Part shown: piece by piece, positions 7,643 through 16,614 of the stretch
Numbering within the stretch: position 1 is the first letter of the stretch
Layout: every line of letters begins with the position of its first letter
Assembly (NCBI RefSeq): GCF_014638005.1
Contig: NZ_BMFG01000001.1
Coordinates: 62,001 to 126,000 of the forward strand
Reading direction: 5' to 3'
Length of the DNA stretch: 64,000 nt
Source: Flavobacterium orientale
GTDB lineage: Bacteria > Bacteroidota > Bacteroidia > Flavobacteriales > Flavobacteriaceae
The notes under the pieces: model-generated
The model's input: the letters and a program-made list of their open reading frames with translations, nothing else
The model's database searches: none
Told to the model about the DNA's origin: nothing
Made by a program: the position numbers and the translations under genes

Positions 7643-9160
7643 TTATACTAATTCTTTACCGGTCATAGCAAGTGGTTTTTCAATTTCCATAATTTTTAAG
7701 ATTGTTGGAGCCATATCACCCAAAACACCATTTGCTATAAAATTCCTATCGGGATCTACTAAAATAACCGGAACCGGATTTGTTGTATGAGCTGTATTTG
7801 GCGAGCCATCTGGGTTAATCATCGTTTCACAATTGCCGTGATCAGCAATTACAATTGTGGTGTAATTATTAGCTAGTGCTGTTTCTATTACTTCTTTTAC
7901 ACAAATGTCAACGGCTTCACATGCTTTAACTGCTGCTTCCATAACGCCGGTGTGTCCCACCATATCGCCATTGGCAAAATTTAAACACACAAAATCAACC
8001 TCGCCTTTTTTTAATTCAGGAATCAAAGCATCTTTTAATTCAAAAGCACTCATTTCGGGTTTTAAATCATAAGTTGCTACTTTAGGGGAATTTCTTAATA
8101 TTCGTGTTTCGCCTTCAAAAGTATCTTCTTGACCACCTGAAAAGAAAAAAGTAACATGAGGATATTTTTCGGTTTCAGCAATTCTAATTTGCTTTTTGTT
8201 ATTTTTGGCTAGTACTTCTCCTAATGTTTCAGTGATGTTGTCTTTGTTGTAAATGACTTTGATGTTTTTATAGGTTTCATCATAATTGGTCAACGTGACA
8301 TAATATAAATCCAATTGGTGCATATTTTGCTCATGACAATCAAACTGAGTCAAAACTTCCGTTAATTGTCTCCCGCGATCGGTTCTAAAATTAAAGAATA
8401 TAACGACATCACCATTTTTAATTGTAGTTAATGGTTTGTTGTTTTCATCCACCATAATAATGGGTTGAATAAATTCGTCAGTAACCTCTTTTGCATAATT
8501 GTCTTGAAGACTGTCAACTGCATTTTGTGAATGATTTCCAATGCCATTTACCAAAAGATCATAAGCAAGTTTAACACGTTCCCATCTTCTGTCTCTATCC
8601 ATGGCATAATACCTACCAATGATTGAAGCTAATTTTGCGGTAGTGTTTTTACAATAATTTTCAATTTCTGAAATAAATCGAACACCTGATTTAGGGTCAA
8701 CATCTCTTCCATCAGTAAAAGCGTGAATGTAGACGTTTTTCAAACCAAAATCTTGAGTTGCATCAACCAAGCCTTTTAAATGTTCTATGTGTGAATGAAC
8801 ACCACCATCTGAAACCAATCCTAAAAAATGAACATCCTTTTGATTTGTTTTGGCATATTGAAAAGCTTCTTGTAATACCTTTTCATTATTTAAAGTTTTG
8901 TGTTGAACTGCCAAATTAATTCGTGTCAACTCCTGATAAACAATTCGGCCGGCACCTAAATTCATGTGACCAACTTCAGAATTTCCCATTTGACCTTCCG
9001 GAAGACCAACGTTCAATCCGTCCGTTCGTAGTTCGGCATTTGGATAATTTCTGTAAAGTGAATCAATAAAAGGTGTGTTGGCGTTGTCAATTGCGGAAAC
9101 TTTTGGATCGGGAGAATGGCCCCATCCGTCTAAAATCATCAGGATTACTTTCTTGTTCAT
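7643..9160 (-). CDS. gpmI: 2,3-bisphosphoglycerate-independent phosphoglycerate mutase
   Basis: Glycolytic and gluconeogenic enzyme interconverting 3- and 2-phosphoglycerate through a phosphoserine intermediate with Mn2+. At 505 residues it has the usual length. The N-terminus MNKKVILMILDGWG carries the first metal Asp. MGNSEVGHMNLG contains the phospho-acceptor S61. GRYYAMDRDRRWER is the substrate-binding arginine segment. DHGNCE and NTAHTTNPVP near the C-terminus are the remaining metal sites. The ATG at 9160 sits just after a promoter element, and a terminator follows the gene. Identification is secure. Confidence 0.97.
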   Translation of the reverse strand: MNKKVILMILDGWGHSPDPKVSAIDNANTPFIDSLYRNYPNAELRTDGLNVGLPEGQMGNSEVGHMNLGAGRIVYQELTRINLAVQHKTLNNEKVLQEAFQYAKTNQKDVHFLGLVSDGGVHSHIEHLKGLVDATQDFGLKNVYIHAFTDGRDVDPKSGVRFISEIENYCKNTTAKLASIIGRYYAMDRDRRWERVKLAYDLLVNGIGNHSQNAVDSLQDNYAKEVTDEFIQPIIMVDENNKPLTTIKNGDVVIFFNFRTDRGRQLTEVLTQFDCHEQNMHQLDLYYVTLTNYDETYKNIKVIYNKDNITETLGEVLAKNNKKQIRIAETEKYPHVTFFFSGGQEDTFEGETRILRNSPKVATYDLKPEMSAFELKDALIPELKKGEVDFVCLNFANGDMVGHTGVMEAAVKACEAVDICVKEVIETALANNYTTIVIADHGNCETMINPDGSPNTAHTTNPVPVILVDPDRNFIANGVLGDMAPTILKIMEIEKPLAMTGKELV

Positions 9161-9176
9161 TTTAATAAATTTGAAA

Positions 9177-9184
9177 CAAAGATA
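9177..9184 (-). promoter_or_regulatory. gpmI promoter, -7 element
   Basis: Read leftward the bases are TATCTTTG, an exact TAnnTTTG match ending 16 bases before the gpmI start codon. The upstream -33 TTG is not evident. Confidence 0.55.
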
Positions 9185-9213
9185 AGTAATGCAGAACTTT
9201 TTAAAAGAATGAG

Positions 9214-11616
9214 TTAGGCTTTTTTAATCCAATTTTTAGCTTTATTGTAATCTATAAAATAGCGTAAGCTAATAGAGAAGACATGATTCAAATTAGTTTC
9301 GAACAAATTACTCACATTAGAGCCATAATTTTTATTGATATCATTAGTAAAGTCCTGAGCGTTATTTCTATATAATGCCGTGATTTGACTTCCCGGAGCA
9401 AACCACCATGAATAGGACAAATCGAAATTCCATAAATTGAAATTTACATCTTTATCTGTTGTATAGTTTTGATTTTCTTCAAAACTCCCATCTTCAAGAA
9501 GTGTATGAAATTTTATGTTTTCAGCAAATGAAAAATAATGTCTTGAAGTTAAATTTAAAGTCATTTTGTCATTTATAGCATATTTTCCGGTTAACGAATT
9601 GGTAAACGTAGACCTATTTCTCTCTGCTAAAATAATGTCGTCATTCATAAAATCAACCCAGCCTATGTCGCTATTTTGACGGTTATAATTGGCACTATAA
9701 ATCAAAGTTAATCTGTCGTTAAAACGATATCTCGGGCTAACAAAAAAGTTATAGTTTATTCTATTTTCTTGTTTAAAAATTCTAATATTAGGTTCAATAT
9801 CAAGAGCAAATTTTCTGTTGTAATTTGATGAGAAAAAAATGTTAGCATATACATTTTCAGGAATGGCTAAAACACGCCCGGAAACACGTGACTCATAAAA
9901 ATTGAATGTTTGAACAGGACTAATTAATAAGTTGTAACCAATGTAATCGTTTTTTAAAGTTGTTGAATTTATATTTGCTTTTAACCAGTGCTCTTGAAGT
10001 TTTCCGGTAGTATTTTCAATTTCAATATAATAATCTGTGTTAACTCGAAATGAATTATATCTTTTAGTTGGGTTTAAAATTCTATAATTATAATAGGCAT
10101 AAATATTATGATAATTGGTCACAAAATTTATTCCCAAGTCGTTAATGTCAAATTGTTCAGAAACATATTTCGTTGCAATTCCATATCTGGATTTTCCAAA
10201 AGTTTTTGCTACATTAAAATAGCCTGAAAACCCATTTGAATTTTCTGCATCATAAATACTGCTCATTTTTAGATCTCCCGAAACATTATATTTATTGCCC
10301 GAAGTGTTGATGTCAAATATAACGGCACTAACATTTGCATCACGAAAATCGCCAACTCTTGTTACATTTGTATTAATAAAAGATACGGAAGAATTCTTAT
10401 TAAAACGTTGATCAAAAACCAGAATATTATAGTTTGAGAGTGGTTCAACAACAACATTTCTAGATTCGTTGTTTTGAGTATTTAAAACCCTTGCAGTTGT
10501 TTTTTCGGTTATCGCATTTAAAAAACCAATCCCCAAACCATCATCGGTTCTTCCGGAAATTTTTACTGCATTTAATAAATTAACTGTATTTGGATATTCT
10601 ACAACTTGTTCTCCTTCATTTGTAGCAGGATAAGTTGAAGGAGGACCACCTATTCTTCTTGAATAAAGTAAATCTCCTTTTGAAAATAAATCAGTTCCTT
10701 CTGTAAAGAACGGGCGGTTTTCATTAAATTGTTGTTCGAATGGACCCAGATTTAGAACAACATTATCAAATGCAGCTTGACCAAAATCAGGTACTAAGAT
10801 GGCGTCAAGAGTGAAAGAATCATTGATGCCATATTTTATATCCATACCCACTTTTGCGGTGCTTATTGTGTTTGTAGCAGAAGATTCAACATAACCCGAA
10901 GTATAAGGAATAAAGAATAATCGGGTAGGAGGTTTAATGTTTTCAATTCCGGTCAAAACTCCAGCTTGATTTATAACATTCCCGATGTTTCTGTCGATAA
11001 AACTCCAAGTAAATTTTTGTCTGTCACGTCTAATTTCTCTTAAAATATTCAATCCCCATGTTTGGCTATCTTCTTTGGAAAATCGAAGTGCTGCAAAAGG
11101 GATTTCCATTTCTACAACCCAACCATAATCTGTAATTTGAACCTTGCTATCCCAAATTGCATCCCATGAAAAATCTTCATTATTTTCAGTTGCTAAACAG
11201 TCCATTTGAACCCCAGAGGCACTAACAAAAAAGCGAAAATCTTGCTGACCGTCGTTAAAACCATTGATAAAAACACCAAAATGATCAGAAACACCAAATC
11301 GATCACGTTGTGTAATTTCTTTGTTTATCAAATTCGGATTATCATATAAAATTGCACCTATATATATTGAATTGTCACTATATAAAATTTTTACTTCTGT
11401 TTTTCTATCATTGAATTCCCGTTGACCATTGTCCGGTTCAAACATAATAAAATCTGATGCAGGAAGTGCTTCTTGCCAAATGGATTCATCTAATTTTCCA
11501 TCTATAACTATAGGTTGCGAAGTCTTTACAGCTTGAACAGATTTCTTTTGACTATATAAGTTTGAAGTTGTTGTAACCAAAAAAAACAGAAGAAAGAATG
11601 GGGCAAATTTTTTCAT
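9214..11616 (-). CDS. DUF5916-type outer-membrane protein with CBM9-like N-terminal domain
   Basis: Secreted or outer-membrane protein of 800 residues with a signal peptide (MKKFAPFFLLFFLVTTTSNLYSQ). After it comes a carbohydrate-binding-family-9-like region (about 30-220), starting with PIVIDGKLDESIWQEALPAS and including WGLNILREIRRD. The remainder is rich in aromatic, alternating-polarity strands and ends in SISLRYFIDYN-type strands, consistent with a beta-barrel (DUF5916). The longest open frame starts at a TTG at 11637, but that TTG belongs to the promoter's TTTG, so I use the ATG at 11616. Function is unknown; a role in binding or passing glycans is inferred only from the CBM9-like fold. 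Confidence 0.82.
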   Translation of the reverse strand: MKKFAPFFLLFFLVTTTSNLYSQKKSVQAVKTSQPIVIDGKLDESIWQEALPASDFIMFEPDNGQREFNDRKTEVKILYSDNSIYIGAILYDNPNLINKEITQRDRFGVSDHFGVFINGFNDGQQDFRFFVSASGVQMDCLATENNEDFSWDAIWDSKVQITDYGWVVEMEIPFAALRFSKEDSQTWGLNILREIRRDRQKFTWSFIDRNIGNVINQAGVLTGIENIKPPTRLFFIPYTSGYVESSATNTISTAKVGMDIKYGINDSFTLDAILVPDFGQAAFDNVVLNLGPFEQQFNENRPFFTEGTDLFSKGDLLYSRRIGGPPSTYPATNEGEQVVEYPNTVNLLNAVKISGRTDDGLGIGFLNAITEKTTARVLNTQNNESRNVVVEPLSNYNILVFDQRFNKNSSVSFINTNVTRVGDFRDANVSAVIFDINTSGNKYNVSGDLKMSSIYDAENSNGFSGYFNVAKTFGKSRYGIATKYVSEQFDINDLGINFVTNYHNIYAYYNYRILNPTKRYNSFRVNTDYYIEIENTTGKLQEHWLKANINSTTLKNDYIGYNLLISPVQTFNFYESRVSGRVLAIPENVYANIFFSSNYNRKFALDIEPNIRIFKQENRINYNFFVSPRYRFNDRLTLIYSANYNRQNSDIGWVDFMNDDIILAERNRSTFTNSLTGKYAINDKMTLNLTSRHYFSFAENIKFHTLLEDGSFEENQNYTTDKDVNFNLWNFDLSYSWWFAPGSQITALYRNNAQDFTNDINKNYGSNVSNLFETNLNHVFSISLRYFIDYNKAKNWIKKA

Positions 11617-11634
11617 ATAGGAATATAAAACGTT

Positions 11635-11664
11635 CAAATTTAGATAATAGATTTTTACTTACAA
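11635..11664 (-). promoter_or_regulatory. Promoter of the DUF5916 gene
   Basis: Read leftward: TTG (11664-11662), a 19-base spacer, TAAATTTG (11642-11635). It is a full match to the Bacteroidetes consensus, 18 bases before the ATG at 11616, and rules out the upstream TTG start. Confidence 0.75.
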
Positions 11665-11834
11665 TTACTTTATCATTTTCTTAAGAAATTGAAGTTGGAA
11701 TATTTAATAGAGTGCTTATTTTAAAAAATGTTACAGATTTATATACGATTAAGTAAAAATGTGCGTTAATTTAACTTGTGAAAAAAATATAACAAATTTA
11801 AAGTGAAATGTTTATGAATTAATTGAACTAACGT

Positions 11835-11864
11835 TTGGTTTTTAATTTTTAATATTTACTTTTG
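11835..11864 (+). promoter_or_regulatory. Promoter of the YkuD_2-type L,D-transpeptidase gene
   Basis: TTG (11835-11837), a 19-base spacer and TACTTTTG (11857-11864) match the consensus, 35 bases before the start codon at 11900. With the leftward promoter at 11635-11664 it makes a divergent pair in an AT-rich 283-base gap. Confidence 0.75.
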
Positions 11865-11899
11865 GAGCCCCAAGTCTAACAGTAACTTATAGAATTTCA

Positions 11900-12610
11900 A
11901 TGACATACAAAATATTTACAGTTTTGTTGACGATATGTTTAACATCTTCAACAACGTTCAAAACAAGTACCGACCCCAAATTAGTTGCCGTAAATGCAGC
12001 TGTTACTTTTGAATCAAAAGTCAATTCTGCCTATACTGAATTGAAAAATTCAAATTTCACCATTCTTCCTGATATGCAGAGTTTTTCATCTGCTCTTGAA
12101 GGTTTTTATCAATTGAAGGAAACGGGAAAAATCAAAAAAGATGTTTTAACAATTATTGATTTTACGTTGTCTTCAACCGAAAAAAGAATGTGGGTTATTG
12201 ATATGACTACTCACAAAATTTTATACCACACGTTAGTTGCTCACGGCAGAAACACCGGTGAGGAATTTGCAAAACAATTTTCAAACAGAGAAGAATCGTA
12301 TCAGAGTAGTTTAGGATTTTATGCTACTGCAGAAACCTATATTGGAAAACATGGATTTTCATTGCGTTTAGATGGTTTAGAAAAAGGCATCAATGATAAA
12401 GCAAGAGATCGTGCAATTGTAATTCATGGTGCAGATTATGTTTCTGATAAATTTGTAAAACAAACCGGCAGGTTAGGAAGAAGTCAAGGTTGTCCTGCAT
12501 TACCGGTTGAATTGACAAAAGATATTATCAATGTAATAAAAGAAAAATCATGTCTTTTCATTTATTATCCTTCACCAAAATACACGGTTCAATCTAAATT
12601 AGTTTCTTAG
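11900..12610 (+). CDS. Murein L,D-transpeptidase catalytic-domain family protein (YkuD_2 type)
   Basis: Exported protein of 236 residues with a hydrophobic N-terminus (about 4-18). The catalytic segment is present: H176 in IVIHGADY and C198 in GRSQGCPALP, the His and nucleophilic Cys of L,D-transpeptidases. An earlier stretch, MWVIDMTTHKILYHTLVAHG, is the conserved strand pair of this family. It should form or remodel 3-3 peptidoglycan cross-links or attach proteins to the wall; the exact reaction is inferred. Its last 12 bases overlap the convergent LdtD-like gene, so the two cell-wall genes share their 3' ends. Confidence 0.85.
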   Translation: MTYKIFTVLLTICLTSSTTFKTSTDPKLVAVNAAVTFESKVNSAYTELKNSNFTILPDMQSFSSALEGFYQLKETGKIKKDVLTIIDFTLSSTEKRMWVIDMTTHKILYHTLVAHGRNTGEEFAKQFSNREESYQSSLGFYATAETYIGKHGFSLRLDGLEKGINDKARDRAIVIHGADYVSDKFVKQTGRLGRSQGCPALPVELTKDIINVIKEKSCLFIYYPSPKYTVQSKLVS

Positions 12611-14182
12611 TTTTTTATACAGTTCAGCATCTAAGTTATAAATGTCATCTCTGAAAATAAGTTGACCATTTTCACTCCATGCGGTCCAATATAATAAATG
12701 GATGTAACAATTTTGATTAATGTTTACATTTTTTGTAGTGCCTTCTTCCAGAATTTCGTCTATTGTTTCTTTATTCCATTTTTCAGGATCATTCAAAAGG
12801 TATTCTGTTAACTCAAAAGGATTTTGAACCCGAACACATCCTGAACTTATTGACCTATTTTCGCGTTCAAAATACCCTCGAGTGTTCGTGTCGTGAAGAT
12901 AAACTGAAAATCTGTTTGGGAACATGATTTTCACTAATCCCAATGAATTATTTGGTCCCGGACTTTGCACATAACGATAATTTCTGGCTTTAGAGGCTTG
13001 CCAATTTTCAGCTGAAACAATTTGTCCTTTTGAATCATAAACAGTAATGTTCTTTTTGGCCAAATAACTTCTATTTTTTTGAGTTGCGGGAATCACATCT
13101 TCTTTTAAAATAGTTGGTGGCACTGTCCAAGTTGGATTAAACACCACATAACTCAATTTTGAAGAAAGAATTGGCGTGCTTCTTTTTGCGGTTCCAACAA
13201 TAACTTTATGAGTTCTTGAAGTGTCCTTGTCTTTAATGGCCAATAAAGTGTAATCAGGAATATTGATTATCAAATGGTCTTTTTCAAATTCTTTTGGATA
13301 CCATCTCCAACGTTCCATGTTGGCAATAATTTGTGCTTTTCTTTTTTCTTTTGAAAAATTTAAGGCAGCAACAGTTCCTTTTCCAATAACACCATCCGGA
13401 GCTAAACCGTGACGCATTTGGAATTTTTTTATTGCATTTTGAGTTGATTCATCATAAATTGACGTCAAACTATCAAGAGGTTTTAAATCGTTCCAATACA
13501 TCAATCTTCTCTTAATTGGAATAATTACATCGTTTGTGTCGTTTGCAACAATTTTTTCTGAAATTTCAATTTTGCTCAAATCGTCTTTTGGAAAAGTTTC
13601 CAATAATTTTAGTGCTTCTTCTAAACTTTGATACACTTTGTGTTTTGGTTTTACTCTAAAAAGTGCATAATCGAAAGAATCTTTTTTTTGAAAATCAAGT
13701 AAGTGTTCTTGGATGTCTATTTTGTTTTTTTTCAAATCCCAATCTTTATAAAGCGATTTGGGATCAAGTGAACCTACAGCTACTTTTTTTATGTATTGAA
13801 TCAGATTTTTGGTTAGTAAAAAATCATAGTCAACTAATTCATTGTCATTTAATTTTTGAAATGATTTTTCATTTTTGTTTATTTTTTTTAAATCAAAATC
13901 TTTTGAATGGAGCCCATCAAATTCAACAGATTGAAATAATTGAACCAAATTTTCACGACACGAATGATTTGACCAAAATGTTTTTAATGCATTTTTTTTG
14001 TAAAAAGAAATCAGAATAGAATCGTTAGATTTTGAAAGAAAAACAGAATCAATTGCTACGATTCTATTTTCAACGGTATTAATTGTAATTTCATCTTCTA
14101 CATCAGTTTCAATGAGTTTATTTTTGTCTTTACAAGAAAAGGTGGTAATAAGCAATATAATGAAAAAGTAAATTCTACTCAT
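12599..14182 (-). CDS. L,D-transpeptidase lipoprotein, YcbB/LdtD type
   Basis: Cell-wall cross-linking enzyme of 527 residues. The N-terminus (MSRIYFFIILLITTFSC) is a lipoprotein signal with lipid-accepting C17. The order is: a helical scaffold region (about 60-230), a peptidoglycan-binding domain at 245-275 (STQNAIKKFQMRHGLAPDGV), then a YkuD catalytic domain (about 300-460) with H430 in YLHDTNTRGYF and nucleophile C449 in SISSGCVRV. This matches the YcbB/LdtD architecture. It starts one base after a GNAT acetyltransferase gene, suggesting co-transcription, and its end overlaps the opposing L,D-transpeptidase gene by 12 bases. Confidence 0.9.
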   Translation of the reverse strand: MSRIYFFIILLITTFSCKDKNKLIETDVEDEITINTVENRIVAIDSVFLSKSNDSILISFYKKNALKTFWSNHSCRENLVQLFQSVEFDGLHSKDFDLKKINKNEKSFQKLNDNELVDYDFLLTKNLIQYIKKVAVGSLDPKSLYKDWDLKKNKIDIQEHLLDFQKKDSFDYALFRVKPKHKVYQSLEEALKLLETFPKDDLSKIEISEKIVANDTNDVIIPIKRRLMYWNDLKPLDSLTSIYDESTQNAIKKFQMRHGLAPDGVIGKGTVAALNFSKEKRKAQIIANMERWRWYPKEFEKDHLIINIPDYTLLAIKDKDTSRTHKVIVGTAKRSTPILSSKLSYVVFNPTWTVPPTILKEDVIPATQKNRSYLAKKNITVYDSKGQIVSAENWQASKARNYRYVQSPGPNNSLGLVKIMFPNRFSVYLHDTNTRGYFERENRSISSGCVRVQNPFELTEYLLNDPEKWNKETIDEILEEGTTKNVNINQNCYIHLLYWTAWSENGQLIFRDDIYNLDAELYKKLRN

Positions 14183-14183
14183 A

Positions 14184-14636
14184 CTAGAAACGAATCGGAT
14201 TAAGTTTTTTAAACATTACAAAATGTTTGCCAATATTTTCAATAAAAAAGGAATCGCCACAAATTTGATAGCCTTTCTTTTCATAAAAACCTACAGCGTT
14301 TTCGCGAGCATTAAACCAAATTAAAGTGCCGTAATATTTAACTGCATGATTTTCAGCTTCAAAAAGTAACTCTTCGCCATAACCCATTTTTTGATGGTGT
14401 TTTAAAACGGCCATTCCTCTTACTTGAAATTGTTTTTTTGAATCAAAAAAAACATGATTTTTTTCAAACACAGAAACAACTCCAACCAATGCGGCGTTGA
14501 TATACAAACCTAAATGAATGGTTGAAGTTAAATCATCACCATCAAATTTGCAGGAATCCATCGATTGTCCTTCTCTTAAAACGGGATGTCTAACAGAATA
14601 GGTCTCAAGTGAGCTTATTTCTTTGATGGTTTTCAT
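14184..14636 (-). CDS. GNAT-family N-acetyltransferase
   Basis: Acetyl-CoA-dependent transferase of 150 residues. The acetyl-CoA loop is visible around residues 73-86 (RGMAVLKHHQKMGYGEEL, the R/Q-x-x-G-x-G/A motif), and a C-terminal NAVGFYEKKGYQ strand-helix is typical of the fold. The substrate is unknown. It is the first gene of a likely two-gene unit with the LdtD-like gene, separated by one base. The only promoter-like element upstream is a near-match, TATCTTTA, about 28 bases before the ATG. Confidence 0.85.
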   Translation of the reverse strand: MKTIKEISSLETYSVRHPVLREGQSMDSCKFDGDDLTSTIHLGLYINAALVGVVSVFEKNHVFFDSKKQFQVRGMAVLKHHQKMGYGEELLFEAENHAVKYYGTLIWFNARENAVGFYEKKGYQICGDSFFIENIGKHFVMFKKLNPIRF

Positions 14637-14759
14637 GTAAGAGTTCGAATTTTTCCTGAAAACTAAAGATATAACAAATTAAAAATAAAACCATTAGAAA
14701 TTTAAAAATGTTTTCATGATTAAATTGTTACGAAGCGATTAAATATTTTTAAAAAAAAC

Positions 14760-14791
14760 TTGCATTGAAGAAAACTAATTTTCTATATTTG
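14760..14791 (+). promoter_or_regulatory. Promoter of tRNA-Gly
   Basis: TTG (14760-14762), a 21-base spacer and TATATTTG (14784-14791) match the consensus. Transcription would start just before the tRNA 5' end at 14803. Confidence 0.7.
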
Positions 14792-14802
14792 CACTCACAA
14801 AA

Positions 14803-14875
<73 letters not shown>

Positions 14876-14877
14876 CT

Positions 14878-14912
14878 AAAAAAAACCTCAAACGAAAGTT
14901 TGAGGTTTTTTG
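14878..14912. terminator. Bidirectional terminator after tRNA-Gly and pepE
   Basis: The stem AACCTCAAAC / GTTTGAGGTT with a GAAA tetraloop is flanked by an A run on the left and a T run on the right. It can therefore end rightward tRNA transcripts and leftward pepE transcripts. Confidence 0.85.
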
Positions 14913-14934
14913 TTTTTATCAATGTTATAAAAAA

Positions 14935-15636
14935 TTAAAAATTCATTTTACTTTCTGCCGGCAATTCTAAAGGTTCTTTATTGGGTTGAAATAATCTAGC
15001 GGTTAATGCTCCTTTTAATACTATTGAATCCCCTTTCACATCAAGCCAGCTTCCTTCGCGTAGGCCCAAAACAGAAAGGTTGTTGAATTGATGAAATTCT
15101 TTAATTCTGGTTTCACGCGTTTCGCCCATGTGTGTTGAATTTGTATCAGGATCCAAATAATGCGGATTTAAATTAAACGGAATTACTCCCAGCGTTTCAA
15201 AACTTGGCGGATAAATAATCGGCATGTCGTTTGTGGTTTGCATAGAAATGCCACAAATGTTACTTCCGGCACTGGTTCCTAAATAGGGAGTTCCGTTTTC
15301 AAGTGCTTGTTTTAAAACGGTCATACAATTATTTTTATACAATTGCGAAACCAACAAAAAAGTGTTGCCACCACCTGTGAAAATTCCCTTTGCATTTAGA
15401 ATGGCTTCTGATGGATTTTTAAATTCATGCAAACCTTTTACGGCAATATTTATAGTTGAAAAAACAGCTTTCACTTTCGCGGTATAATCATCGTGTGAAA
15501 CGCCTCCGGGTCTGGCATATGGAATGAAAATGATTTCAGAACAACCTTTAAAGTGTTCTTTTAATTCCGGCAATAGATAGTCTAAATAACCACCGTTATG
15601 TAAAGTTGAAGTGCTAGCAATGAGTAGGTTTTTCAT
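14935..15636 (-). CDS. pepE: Dipeptidase E (alpha-aspartyl dipeptidase, S51 family)
   Basis: Cytoplasmic serine peptidase of 233 residues that cleaves N-terminal Asp-X dipeptides. The nucleophile S122 lies in YLGTSAGSNICG, the family's elbow motif. GIFTGGGNTFLLVSQLY (about 84-100) and PFNLNPHYLD (about 173-182) are further conserved blocks. Length matches Salmonella PepE. The ATG at 15636 follows a TAnnTTTG element. It is monocistronic and convergent with tRNA-Gly across a shared terminator. Confidence 0.92.
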   Translation of the reverse strand: MKNLLIASTSTLHNGGYLDYLLPELKEHFKGCSEIIFIPYARPGGVSHDDYTAKVKAVFSTINIAVKGLHEFKNPSEAILNAKGIFTGGGNTFLLVSQLYKNNCMTVLKQALENGTPYLGTSAGSNICGISMQTTNDMPIIYPPSFETLGVIPFNLNPHYLDPDTNSTHMGETRETRIKEFHQFNNLSVLGLREGSWLDVKGDSIVLKGALTARLFQPNKEPLELPAESKMNF

Positions 15637-15652
15637 TAAAATTTATTTAAAA

Positions 15653-15679
15653 CAAAGTTACTTAATATTGGTTATTCAA
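15653..15679 (-). promoter_or_regulatory. Probable pepE promoter
   Basis: Read leftward: TTG (15679-15677), a 16-base spacer, TAACTTTG (15660-15653). The spacer is one base short of the usual range. The element ends 16 bases before the start codon. Confidence 0.5.
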
Positions 15680-15876
15680 ATTTAATTATGCCTTTAAACT
15701 TTCAGATTAACAAAATATTAGTAAGTGATTGGGAGTAAATTAAGGGAAACAGTTGTTATTTTTACAAAACAAATTTTGCAAATGGATTTTTTTTGTTGTT
15801 CAAAGCAATAGCTTTTATCCGTAAAAATTCGTAAATTCGTTAGAATAATTAAGGTTTTAAATCAATCATTTTATTT

Positions 15877-16614
15877 GTGATAAAAAAATACTTATATCTA
15901 TTTTTTATTTCCTTTTTTGCTATTCAAGTAATGGCTCAAGAGAATTCTGAAAAAATCATAAAAGGTAAAATTGAAGTAGAAGGTGCTTCATCTGAAGGAG
16001 TTCATGTTTTAAATTTAGTCAATGAAAAATCAACAGTTTCAGATAGTAAAGGTGATTTTTCAATTTTAGCTAAAGAAGATGACTTGTTGGTTTTTTCTGC
16101 AATTCATTTAGAATATGCCCGAAAAAGCATTAGTAAAAAAGAATTTGAAGCTGGTTTTGTTTCAATTAAATTACAAGAAAAAATTACAGAACTGGAAGAA
16201 GTAGTAGTTACCGAATACACAAAAATTAACGCTAAAGATTTAGGAATTATTGATTATACTCCAAAAAAATATACACCAGCTGAACGAAAATTATATACTG
16301 CAACTTCAGGTGGTGGAATTCTTCCAATTGATCCTATTTTGAATTGGATTTCAGGACGAACTAAAATGCTGAAGAAAGAAATTTTAGTTGAAAAACGAGA
16401 ATTTTTATTAGAAAAATTGGATGATTTTTATGATGGAGATTTTTTTAATAACACCTTAAAAATACCCGAATTATATGTAGATGGTTTTAAATATTATGTG
16501 GTAGAAGATACAGATTTGGCAAAAGCTTTAAATCAAAAAAACAAAACAAGATCTACATTTTTATTAAGTAAATTGGCCGCCGATTTTAATGAATTTTTAA
16601 AAGATGAAAACTAA
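15877..16614 (+). CDS. Carboxypeptidase-like regulatory-domain protein (first of pair)
   Basis: Exported protein of 245 residues starting at a GTG; no ATG lies before the signal peptide (MIKKYLYLFFISFFAIQVMAQ). After it comes one carboxypeptidase-regulatory-like beta-sandwich (about 27-110; IIKGKIEVEGASSEGVHVLN, then STVSDSKGDFSILAKEDDLLVFSAI). This is the same module that begins TonB receptors, here without plug or barrel. The rest has no domain I recognise. It is the first gene of a run with a related neighbour, a DUF6702 protein and an M1 peptidase, and overlaps the next gene by 11 bases. Function is unknown. Confidence 0.75.
   Translation: MIKKYLYLFFISFFAIQVMAQENSEKIIKGKIEVEGASSEGVHVLNLVNEKSTVSDSKGDFSILAKEDDLLVFSAIHLEYARKSISKKEFEAGFVSIKLQEKITELEEVVVTEYTKINAKDLGIIDYTPKKYTPAERKLYTATSGGGILPIDPILNWISGRTKMLKKEILVEKREFLLEKLDDFYDGDFFNNTLKIPELYVDGFKYYVVEDTDLAKALNQKNKTRSTFLLSKLAADFNEFLKDEN

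Noticed and set aside
11617-11637. TTG start for the DUF5916 protein at 11637
   Set aside because: The TTG is part of the promoter's TAAATTTG element; the ATG at 11616 starts a proper signal peptide.
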